From: JBFGFX01 sp965232455
GTDB lineage: Bacteria; Pseudomonadota; Gammaproteobacteria; Steroidobacterales; Woeseiaceae
NCBI GenBank assembly: GCA_965232455.1
Contig: OZ246981.1
Location: forward strand, 2,604,001-2,668,000
Length of the DNA stretch: 64,000 bases
Direction: 5' to 3'
Made by a program: the position numbers and the translations under genes. A model generated the notes under the pieces. It saw only the letters and a list, made by a program, of their open reading frames with translations, did not search any database and had not been told where the DNA came from. Shown in pieces: positions 50,790 to 58,085 of the stretch (its first letter is position 1; each line of letters begins with the position of its first letter).

Positions 50790-52505
50790 ATGAAACACTT
50801 TCTCCCGTTACTCGCGTTATGCACCTTTGTTGCGGCCTGCGGCGGCCCGGATGACGACGCGTCAGAGGTGCCCGCCGCAACGCCGGCGGCGGACGGCGAC
50901 AGCGCAGCCGCCGAGAACGGCGCCCGGCCGGGCAGCGTGACCGAATCGACGCACTCCGGCATGAACATGAGCGCGATGAACATGGGCGGCGACGACGGGG
51001 ACACGTCGGCGTTTACCGACCCCATCGATTACATCCCGGAGGCGCTGGGCACCTACAGCTGGAACATCACCACCGACAGCGAGCAGGCGCAGGGGTATTT
51101 CAACCAGGGCATGCAGCTGCGCTGGGCCTACAACGTCAACGAGGCTGCCCGGTCCATGGCCGAGGCGCGCCGCCTGGATCCCGAATGCGCCATGTGTTAC
51201 TGGGGCGAAGCGTTCGGGCTCGGTTCGTTCCTGAACGGCGGGATGAGCGCGACCAAGGCGCCGTATGCCCACGCGGCCATCGAAAAAGCCGTCGAACTGG
51301 CCGACACCGTGACGGAGGTCGAGCGGGACCTGATCATGGCGGCGCGCGTGCGGTATCCGGCCGACTACGACCCGGACAACCGGCGACCGGTCGACCAGGC
51401 GTTTGCCGATGAAATGGCCAAGGTGTACGCGAAACACCCCGATAATCACGAGGTGGCCACCGTATACGGCGTCGCACTGTTCATGCTGGAAGAACGGCGC
51501 GGCTACCGCGACGTCAACGACCCGGACCTGATACGCCTGCACGGCGTTCTGACCGGTGTCCTCGACGAGGACATCCGGCACCCCGGCGCCTGCCACCTTT
51601 ACATCCATGCGACGGAGTCGAGCCAGGAGCCGGAACGTGCGCTCGAGTGCGCGGCCCACCTGAGCGATACCGTGCCCGTCGCCAGCCACATCCAACACAT
51701 GCCCTCGCACACCTACAACGAGGTCGGGATGTGGGGTGACGCGGTCCGCGCCAACATCAACGCCTGGCACTCGGACCTCAAGGCCGGCGAGAACAAGGGT
51801 TTTTCCTACGCGGCCGGGCACAATCTGCACATGCTGCTGTTCGCGGCGTCCTACGACGGCCAGGGCGCGATTGCGACACAGGCCGGCAGGGACTACGCCA
51901 AACGGACGAACAACACGATGTACGATCTCCTGACGCTCGTGCGCTTCGGGCGCTTCGACGAGGTCGTCACCCGCGACAACCGACCGGATGACGAGGTCGG
52001 CGCGGCGATGTGGGATTTTGCGTTCGGCTATTCCAGCCTGAAAGAAGGCGATATGGAAACCGCCATCGAGTTACGCGACAAAACGCTCGAGTTCGCCGAG
52101 ACCACGGACAAGAAGTTCCGCTTCCATCCTGCTGGCCTGGTGGTCGGCACGGCCGCCCACATTCTCGACGGAGAGATCCTCTGGCATCAGGGTGACCTCG
52201 ACGGTGCTATCTCGGCCTTCGAGCAGGCGGCCGGCGTCGAAGACAAGATGGACTACGACGAACCGGAGCCGCTGCCGTTTGCCGCCCGCCACTGGCTCGG
52301 CGCGGCGCTGCTGGAAGCCGGACGGTTCGCGGATGCGGAAAAGACCTACCGCGACGAGCTCGAGGATCATCCGCACAACGGCTGGTCGCTCTACGGCCTC
52401 AAAGCGGCACTTGCGGCACAAGGGAAAACCGACGCGGCGGTTGACGCCGATTTCGAGCAAAGCTGGGCGCGCTCGGACGTCTGGATCACGTCGTCGAAGT
52501 TCTAA
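50790..52505 (+). CDS. Tetratricopeptide-repeat lipoprotein
   Basis: 571 residues from the ATG at 50790 with AGGAAC upstream. The N-terminus HFLPLLALCTFVAACGG carries a lipobox, so the protein is likely anchored in the envelope. A short Met/His-rich stretch (STHSGMNMSAMNMGGD) follows. From about residue 85 it is a helical TPR solenoid (SEQAQGYFNQGMQLRWAYNV, AARSMAEARRLDPECAMCYW, EALLEAGRFADAEKTYRDEL-like repeats). The DPECAMCYWGEA segment with two cysteines is typical of a family of large bacterial TPR proteins of unknown role. Probable protein-protein interaction scaffold. Confidence 0.82.
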   Translation: MKHFLPLLALCTFVAACGGPDDDASEVPAATPAADGDSAAAENGARPGSVTESTHSGMNMSAMNMGGDDGDTSAFTDPIDYIPEALGTYSWNITTDSEQAQGYFNQGMQLRWAYNVNEAARSMAEARRLDPECAMCYWGEAFGLGSFLNGGMSATKAPYAHAAIEKAVELADTVTEVERDLIMAARVRYPADYDPDNRRPVDQAFADEMAKVYAKHPDNHEVATVYGVALFMLEERRGYRDVNDPDLIRLHGVLTGVLDEDIRHPGACHLYIHATESSQEPERALECAAHLSDTVPVASHIQHMPSHTYNEVGMWGDAVRANINAWHSDLKAGENKGFSYAAGHNLHMLLFAASYDGQGAIATQAGRDYAKRTNNTMYDLLTLVRFGRFDEVVTRDNRPDDEVGAAMWDFAFGYSSLKEGDMETAIELRDKTLEFAETTDKKFRFHPAGLVVGTAAHILDGEILWHQGDLDGAISAFEQAAGVEDKMDYDEPEPLPFAARHWLGAALLEAGRFADAEKTYRDELEDHPHNGWSLYGLKAALAAQGKTDAAVDADFEQSWARSDVWITSSKF

Positions 52506-52556
52506 TGCCGGTCGCACGTCGGGACGCAATCCTACGGCTTGTCTTTTCGCGCTATC

Positions 52557-52580
52557 GGTCGCCCGTCTCGACGGGCGACC
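52557..52580. repeat. REP-like hairpin after the TPR gene
   Basis: ggtcgcccgtc (52557-52567) and gacgggcgacc (52570-52580) are exact complements over eleven bases. Together with the following cagtcactaaagatcaa it resembles the element at 44937-44975. Confidence 0.6.
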
Positions 52581-52597
52581 AATCAGTCACTAAAGAT

Positions 52598-52646
52598 CAA
52601 TCCGCCCCAAACGGGACACGCACGAATAGCGTGCGCGGGCGGATTG
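52598..52646. terminator. Bidirectional hairpin between convergent TPR and NHL genes
   Basis: caatccgccc (52598-52607) pairs exactly with gggcggattg (52637-52646); an inner stem cacgc/gcgtg lies in the loop. No U-tract, so it may be a branched structure rather than a classical terminator. Confidence 0.45.
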
Positions 52647-52673
52647 CATCCCGACGGCAACACCCCCCTAAGT

Positions 52674-53705
52674 CTATTCCTCCGACTTCTCCCAGCTCGC
52701 GATGACGTATTTGACGACCTGCCGCGGCCCCACCTCGGCGCCGTAGAGGTTGCCTTCGTCGTCGACCGCAATGCCTTCGGCGGCGGTCGTGCCGCCGGCG
52801 TGAGGATCGGGCTGCACCGGATCCGGAATGAACGCGGTCACCCAGCCGTCGCGGACGCTGCCGATGCGGATGCCGCGTTTCCAACCCCAGTTGCCCGACC
52901 ACCAGACGTGCGATTCCGAATCCGCGGAATACAGAATGTCGTTCTTGTCGATGAACAGCCCGCTCGGCCGGCCGAACTGGGTCCACGTCGCAATCCAGTT
53001 GCCGTCCTGATCGAAGATCTGCACCCGGCTGTTGCCTCGGTCGCCGACGAAGAGGCGTCCCTGCGAATCCATGGCGAGCGCGTGCGGATCGCGAAACTCG
53101 CCGGCCTCGGCGCCGGTGGAACCCCAGGTTTTTATGAACCTGCCGTCCGCGGCAAACTTGACGATACGATTGTTGCCTTCCGAGCCGTGTCCGTCAGCGA
53201 CAAAAATGTCGCCGTTGGGTGCAACCAGGACATCCGAGGGCTGATCGAATACGTCATTGCCCGCGCCGGCCACGCCCGCCCTGCCGAGCCGCATCAGGAC
53301 GTCACCGTCGGGGCTGAATTTCCAGACCTGGTGGCCGCGGTTACCGTCTCCTCGCGCATCGGTTACCCAGACGTTGCCGTCGGCGTCGACGTACATACCG
53401 TGCGGCCAGGTGATCAGTCCCGCGCCGAAACTCTTCAGCAACTTGCCGCTTTTGTCGAACTGCAGGATCGGATCGACGTCGTCACGATCGACACAGCTGT
53501 TCTGACCGCACCGTTCACCAACCCAGATCGTGCCATCCATGCCCGGGTAAACCGCGCTGGTCGAACCCCACTCGCGACCGTCCGGCAGCTCGCCCCAACC
53601 GTAAATGGGCCGCCAGGGGTGCTCCTGCGCCAGCGCCGTGCCGGCGCAAACGGCCGTTACCGCGGCGAGAACAAAACGTGTCAGTGTCGTTGAACGGTAA
53701 TTCAT
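52674..53705 (-). CDS. Exported NHL-repeat six-bladed propeller protein
   Basis: 343 residues with signal peptide (FVLAAVTAVCAGTALAQ). Repeated NHL/propeller blades are evident: YPGMDGTIWVGERCGQNSC, GMYVDADGNVWVTDARGDGN, VLVAPNGDIFVADGHGSEGN, ALAMDSQGRLFVGDRGNSRV, IAVDDEGNLYGAEVGPRQVV. The fold is like peptidyl-hydroxyglycine lyases and SMP-30-type proteins, but no specific catalytic set is recognised. The ribosome binding site AGGAG is preceded by a 12-base tandem repeat at 53714-53737. The Tat-exported aminotransferase gene lies upstream on the same strand. Confidence 0.83.
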   Translation of the reverse strand: MNYRSTTLTRFVLAAVTAVCAGTALAQEHPWRPIYGWGELPDGREWGSTSAVYPGMDGTIWVGERCGQNSCVDRDDVDPILQFDKSGKLLKSFGAGLITWPHGMYVDADGNVWVTDARGDGNRGHQVWKFSPDGDVLMRLGRAGVAGAGNDVFDQPSDVLVAPNGDIFVADGHGSEGNNRIVKFAADGRFIKTWGSTGAEAGEFRDPHALAMDSQGRLFVGDRGNSRVQIFDQDGNWIATWTQFGRPSGLFIDKNDILYSADSESHVWWSGNWGWKRGIRIGSVRDGWVTAFIPDPVQPDPHAGGTTAAEGIAVDDEGNLYGAEVGPRQVVKYVIASWEKSEE

Positions 53706-53713
53706 GTTGTCTC

Positions 53714-53737
53714 CTGTGTTCGTGCCTGTGTTCGTGC
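53714..53737. repeat. 12-bp tandem duplication before the NHL gene
   Basis: ctgtgttcgtgc occurs twice in exact tandem. On the coding strand the two copies lie directly upstream of the Shine-Dalgarno sequence and duplicate an ACAGG segment, so they may affect initiation. Confidence 0.6.
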
Positions 53738-53756
53738 CTTTCTCGTACCGGCCGGC

Positions 53757-55016
53757 TCACGCCGCCAGTTCTTCTTTGAATGCCGCGATCGCGACCTGTA
53801 TTTCTTCGGGCGTGCCCATCGAAAACCGTATGTAGTTATCGAGCCTTCGATTGCCGTCCATGCCGAGGCGGCTCAGCAGTATGTTCCGCTTTTCCATGTT
53901 GCGCTGTAGCGCGGCGCCGTCTCGTTCAGCGTTGACCAAAACAAAACTCGAATGACTCGGCGTGTACGAGAGGCCGAGTTTGTCGAGTTCGGCGTAAAAA
54001 TAGTCCTTGACCTCGTTTGTCGTGCGCCTGACGCGGCGCACGAAGGCCTGGTCGTCCAAGGCGGCAGTCGCGGCATAACAATTCACGCTGCCGATCCCTC
54101 CACCGTTGCCGAAAAACCGCAGGGTATCGATGAGTTCCGCGTCGGCAACCGCGTATCCGACGCGCAGGCCGGCCAGCCCGAATATTTTCGAGAAAGTACG
54201 GGACACGACGACGTTCTTGTAACGCTGCGTCAACGCAACGCTGTCTCCGTAACCCGGTTCCCGCACGAAGTGAATGTACGCCTCGTCGATCAACACCATC
54301 ACGTGATCGGGCACCGCAGCAACGAAACGTTCGATGTCCGCCTGCGGCACGATGGTGCCGGTCGGATTGTTTGGATTAGTGATGATCACCAACGTGGTGT
54401 TGGGCGTTACCGCGTCGAACATTGCGTCGAGGTCATGTTTGAAATCGGCGGTGGTCGGCACGCGCTTCAGCGTGACCTCCGCGCCCATGCGATCTCGATA
54501 AGACGTTATGAACCGCGTAACGCCCCCGTAACCCGGGTCTGCCTCGACGATCTCCCCGGTGCCGTTGCGTACGCCGTAACGCTCGGCCACGAGCCGTAGA
54601 ATAAAAGAGGAGCCACCCTCGACGTACACGGGATAGCCGCTGTCGGCAAAACGATGCGCGGGCGGCGGCGGTTCGGGAAAACCGTGATATCGGCCGATCG
54701 CATTCGCAAGTTCGCGGGCCGAGCCAAAGTCGTAACGGTTGACGTCCATGATCCGCTCGGCAACGGCGCGGACCGCCATGGGCGAAGGACCAAAAGGGTT
54801 TTCGTTGTCACCGATGTCGACCACGCCCGGCGCTTCGCCCCAACCCCGGATGTCGCCGACCGTGAGCGGCGCAGGGCCGCCGACGATGGACTGCGCCAAC
54901 GCCAAGCGTTCGGACAACGCAAGCGCACCGGCGCCGGCAACCGCGCCGCCCAAGAACCGCCGGCGCGACAGAAACGACGACCGCAACCCGACTTTCCCTG
55001 TACCTGACGAGTTCAT
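53757..55016 (-). CDS. Tat-exported PLP-dependent aminotransferase (HisC-like, class I/II)
   Basis: 419 residues. The N-terminus has a twin-arginine signal (SRRRFLGGAVAGAGALALSE), with cleavage expected near ALAQ. The body is a fold-type I aminotransferase related to histidinol-phosphate aminotransferase: NENPFGPSPMAVRAVAERI, ITNPNNPTGTIVPQADIERF, VLIDEAYIHFV, the PLP lysine K277 in SRTFSKIFGLAGLRVGYAVA, and the C-terminal DNYIRFSMGTPEEIQVAI with the substrate-binding arginine. Tat export would carry the folded holoenzyme to the periplasm. Its substrate is unknown; histidine biosynthesis is unlikely for an exported enzyme. Confidence 0.87.
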   Translation of the reverse strand: MNSSGTGKVGLRSSFLSRRRFLGGAVAGAGALALSERLALAQSIVGGPAPLTVGDIRGWGEAPGVVDIGDNENPFGPSPMAVRAVAERIMDVNRYDFGSARELANAIGRYHGFPEPPPPAHRFADSGYPVYVEGGSSFILRLVAERYGVRNGTGEIVEADPGYGGVTRFITSYRDRMGAEVTLKRVPTTADFKHDLDAMFDAVTPNTTLVIITNPNNPTGTIVPQADIERFVAAVPDHVMVLIDEAYIHFVREPGYGDSVALTQRYKNVVVSRTFSKIFGLAGLRVGYAVADAELIDTLRFFGNGGGIGSVNCYAATAALDDQAFVRRVRRTTNEVKDYFYAELDKLGLSYTPSHSSFVLVNAERDGAALQRNMEKRNILLSRLGMDGNRRLDNYIRFSMGTPEEIQVAIAAFKEELAA

Positions 55017-55088
55017 CTCATCCCCCGCGAGTTAATGCACTAGTTTTATATCCGTCCGATAAACGGGTGTCATGTGGCGCCTGGGCGG

Positions 55089-55355
55089 TTAGCGGCTCCG
55101 GACGACATCGATCCGTTCCAGCGCACGCAGGTATTCGCTGAAGTATTCTAACGGAACGGGACCCATTTCCGCCGTCAGCCAATCGCGGATGTCACTCACA
55201 GTGCGACTGCCGTCTGCCGCCTCGCCGGAGATCTCCTCGCCGACGTGCCTGAGGACGTGTTCTGGTACCGGCTCGCGCATCGGCAGTATGAGCGGATCGG
55301 CTGATGCAACACCGGCAACGATAAACAGTAAGAGAAGCGCCAAGCGTTGAGTCAT
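55089..55355 (-). CDS. Small secreted hypothetical protein
   Basis: 88 residues from the ATG at 55355, beginning with a signal peptide (MTQRLALLLLFIVAGVASAD). The mature part is short and helical (VPEHVLRHVGEEISGEAADG, IRDWLTAEMGPVPLEYFSEY). The open frame extends to 55457 but the added residues look non-coding. No family recognised. It is divergent from the alpha/beta-hydrolase gene. Confidence 0.6.
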   Translation of the reverse strand: MTQRLALLLLFIVAGVASADPLILPMREPVPEHVLRHVGEEISGEAADGSRTVSDIRDWLTAEMGPVPLEYFSEYLRALERIDVVRSR

Positions 55356-55491
55356 ATCGATGTCCGTTTGTGATAGCGTCCGAATGGCGATGATTGTGCC
55401 GTCATGATGCTCGTTCCATAAAGCGCGGCGGCGCCGGCTGTATCGTTGCACGAGCACGACGGGTTACGGCAAACACGCAATGAGGTATTCG

Positions 55492-56337
55492 ATGCGCAGA
55501 CTCTTCACGGCACTGACGTTGCTGATCGCGGCGACCTGTCACGCGGACGATGTCGATGTCTACGGCTTCAACATTCGCTATACGGATGAGGGTTCCGGCC
55601 CGGTTCTGGTGCTGCTGCACGGTCTTTGGGGAGGAACGAACGAGTGGCAACCGATCATCGCCCCGTTGGCCCGGAAGTACCGTGTCGTCGCGATGGACGC
55701 CATCGGCTTTCACGGCTCGGACAAACCGGACGCGCACTACCACAACGCGCTACTGGCGCAATTTCTTGCGGGCTTCATCGACGCGCTCGAGCTTGAGAAC
55801 GTCACTTTGATCGGCCATGCGATGGGCGCCAACCTGGCGACGTATACGGCGGTGCATCATCCCGAGAATATTGCGCGGCTGGTGCTCGTCGACGGCGCGG
55901 GCTATCGAAACCCGGATCGTGACCTGTCGCAGCCTCTTTCGGCCGGCATGATCAACTTCCGTCGGATCGCAACCGGCTCCAGCATCGACGCCACCGAACG
56001 CTTCCTGCGCCGCCGGGTGCTCGACGAAACGCTGGTCACGCGCGAGTGGGCCGAGACGGCGTTCTCTATGTGGCTCGGCTCGGCGCGAGCGATCGGTGAC
56101 ATGCTGCGCGAGGGCGGCGATTTGACGGAAGAGGAAATGCGCGGCATTCGGCTGCCGACGCTCGTGATCTGGGGGGCCGACGACGCGGTGTTCCCGATCA
56201 CGAATTCGGAGCGCCTCGGCAACGACATCGCGGAATCAACGGTGAAGATCATCGAGTCGTCCGGGCATCTGCCGCAGCTCGAACAGACCGAGGCGTTTCT
56301 TGCCGCAGTCCTTCCGTTTCTCGACACCACCCAGTAA
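55492..56337 (+). CDS. Exported alpha/beta-hydrolase fold protein lacking the nucleophile serine
   Basis: 281 residues from the ATG at 55492, chosen because GAGG lies seven bases upstream; another ATG is four codons earlier. Signal peptide RRLFTALTLLIAATCHAD. The fold is clear: VLLHGLWGGTNEWQ (oxyanion region), VVAMDAIGFHGSDKP, LVIWGADDAVFP (acid) and ESSGHLPQLEQ (histidine). The nucleophile elbow, normally GHSMGG, reads IGHAMGANL with alanine at residue 110 (codon gcg). It is therefore probably not a serine hydrolase; it could be a pseudoenzyme or catalyse a cofactor-free reaction. The lipocalin-like gene follows after 11 bases. Confidence 0.85.
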   Translation: MRRLFTALTLLIAATCHADDVDVYGFNIRYTDEGSGPVLVLLHGLWGGTNEWQPIIAPLARKYRVVAMDAIGFHGSDKPDAHYHNALLAQFLAGFIDALELENVTLIGHAMGANLATYTAVHHPENIARLVLVDGAGYRNPDRDLSQPLSAGMINFRRIATGSSIDATERFLRRRVLDETLVTREWAETAFSMWLGSARAIGDMLREGGDLTEEEMRGIRLPTLVIWGADDAVFPITNSERLGNDIAESTVKIIESSGHLPQLEQTEAFLAAVLPFLDTTQ

Positions 56338-56348
56338 AGGAGAACCCG

Positions 56349-56813
56349 ATGTTCCGCTGCCTGCTGATCGTCCCGCTACTCGCCGCTTCCAGCGTGGCGC
56401 TGAGCCACGAATTGGACGGGGCCTACGAACGCGTTGCGCTCACCAACGCGCGTACCGGCGAATCGCCCGAGGCGTTGAATCGCGAAGGACTACTCATCAT
56501 GGCGCACGGGCACTATTCAATGATGACGCAGAACCCCGAGCGGCCGGTGCTGACGCCCGACGAACAATCGAAGCTGTCGAAAGACGACGAAATACGCTTT
56601 CTTCGGACCTGGCTGGACGTCAACGCTCACAGCGGGCGCTTCGAGGCGGCCGACGGCAAGCTCACGTGGCACCGCGACATCTCGGAAGACCCGAAAGAAG
56701 TCGGCACCGTCTCGCGCCTCAATTATGAAACGGACGGCGACAGCTTGACCATCTTCTTTACGTTGCCAAACGGCGACCGCTACAACTGGGTGTGGCGGCG
56801 TATCGTTCGCTGA
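56349..56813 (+). CDS. Lipocalin-like secreted protein
   Basis: 154 residues; strong AAAGGAG ribosome binding site before the ATG. Signal peptide (FRCLLIVPLLAASSVALS) then a single small beta-barrel-like domain: DGAYERVALTNARTGE, LLIMAHGHYSMMTQNPERPV, RTWLDVNAHSGRFEAADGKL, GDSLTIFFTLPNGDRYNWVW. This pattern matches lipocalin-like domains of bacterial secreted proteins that bind small hydrophobic molecules. It follows the serine-less hydrolase by 11 bases, suggesting a shared function in the periplasm. Confidence 0.72.
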   Translation: MFRCLLIVPLLAASSVALSHELDGAYERVALTNARTGESPEALNREGLLIMAHGHYSMMTQNPERPVLTPDEQSKLSKDDEIRFLRTWLDVNAHSGRFEAADGKLTWHRDISEDPKEVGTVSRLNYETDGDSLTIFFTLPNGDRYNWVWRRIVR

Positions 56814-56873
56814 GCGAAAAACGTCCGCCGCCAGACATTGCGCGAATTAGCGCAGCAGGCTGTTCATGTCGAT

Positions 56874-58079
56874 TCAGCGGCCGGTGACGCGCGCACCGTC
56901 GTCGACGCCCTCCCCGGGATAAACGACCACGGACTCCCCTTCGGCAACGCCGGCCAGGATCTGCGCCTCGCTCGACGTGCGGAATCCCACCTCAACCGTC
57001 CGGCGGACCGCCTCACCGTCCTCGACGACAAACAGCGCCCACCGGTCTGCATCGCGAAACAGCGACGTCAGCGGCACTTTGACGACGTCCTCTGCTTCCC
57101 ACAGAACCACCTCTACATCAACCTGGTAACCGTGCCCAAGACGTATCCAGTCCTCGCGCGGACTCACGATGTCCAGTATGACGTTGACCCGCTGCTCCTC
57201 GATACCCAGCGCCGAGATTTTTGTAAAGCCGAACGGTTCCACACGGCTAACGCGCGCCATGAGAGCGTCCTCGCCCCCCCAGTTCCGGATAAACGCTTTG
57301 TCACCCGCGCTGACCTTGACGGCGTCTATCGACAGCAGGTCAACGACGATTTCCAGCCGGTCCGGATTTCCGATCTCGATGAGCCCGTCTCCCGCGCCGA
57401 CAAAACCCTCGGACTCACGAAGCACGCGCAACACCCGTCCGTCAACCGGCGAGTCGATGGATACGCACTCACAGGCTTCACGGTGAGACTCCATTTCCTG
57501 CGGCGACATCAAAAGCGCACGGACGCGCTCAAGCTCGTACCTGCGCACCTGCATGTTGGCTTGCGCGACGCCCATCGCGGCCCGACTGGTCCTGAACGCT
57601 CGCTCGCTGGCTTCCAGGTCCCGTTCCGCGATCGTGCCGTTCTCCGCCAGTTCACGCGCGCGGACGAGCTCCGACTCCGCAAACTGCAGTTCCGCCTCGG
57701 CTTTTTCGAGCTCGGCGCGAGCCAGCGACTCCGCGGAGCTTGCCGCACTGAGCTCCGCCCTCGCCTCGGCCTCGCTGCGCGGATCGAGAAGGTCCGATTC
57801 GGTGGGTTCGATCTCGGCCAGCAGGGTGTCGCCGGCAATCACCGCGTCCCCCGGCTCCGCCTCGATGCGGCGCAGCCGCCCCGTAATCGGCGCGGACACG
57901 ACGAACTTGTCTACCACGCGCGTTTCACCTTCGTCGCCGACGGTCAGGACCATCGCCCCGGGCGTCACCACGACGACGTCGACCGGCAGCGCCTGCGGCC
58001 GGAAGGCGCTCAGCAGGCCAAAGACAACAATCACCGAGATGACGGTCCAAAGCAGCAGTCGTTTACGATTGGCGGTCAT
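56874..58079 (-). CDS. HlyD/MacA-family periplasmic adaptor
   Basis: 401 residues. One N-terminal membrane anchor (LLLWTVISVIVVFGLLSAF), a lipoyl-like half (VSAPITGRLRRIEAEPGDAV), a coiled-coil hairpin at about residues 100-170 (EARAELSAASSAESLARAEL, LEASERAFRTSRAAMGVAQA), the second lipoyl half (SIDSPVDGRVLRVLRESEGF) and beta-barrel and membrane-proximal domains. It would link the ABC permease to an outer-membrane channel for efflux. It is the third gene of the operon with only six bases after the permease. No TolC-like gene is adjacent. Confidence 0.88.
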   Translation of the reverse strand: MTANRKRLLLWTVISVIVVFGLLSAFRPQALPVDVVVVTPGAMVLTVGDEGETRVVDKFVVSAPITGRLRRIEAEPGDAVIAGDTLLAEIEPTESDLLDPRSEAEARAELSAASSAESLARAELEKAEAELQFAESELVRARELAENGTIAERDLEASERAFRTSRAAMGVAQANMQVRRYELERVRALLMSPQEMESHREACECVSIDSPVDGRVLRVLRESEGFVGAGDGLIEIGNPDRLEIVVDLLSIDAVKVSAGDKAFIRNWGGEDALMARVSRVEPFGFTKISALGIEEQRVNVILDIVSPREDWIRLGHGYQVDVEVVLWEAEDVVKVPLTSLFRDADRWALFVVEDGEAVRRTVEVGFRTSSEAQILAGVAEGESVVVYPGEGVDDGARVTGR

Positions 58080-58085
58080 GGTCCA

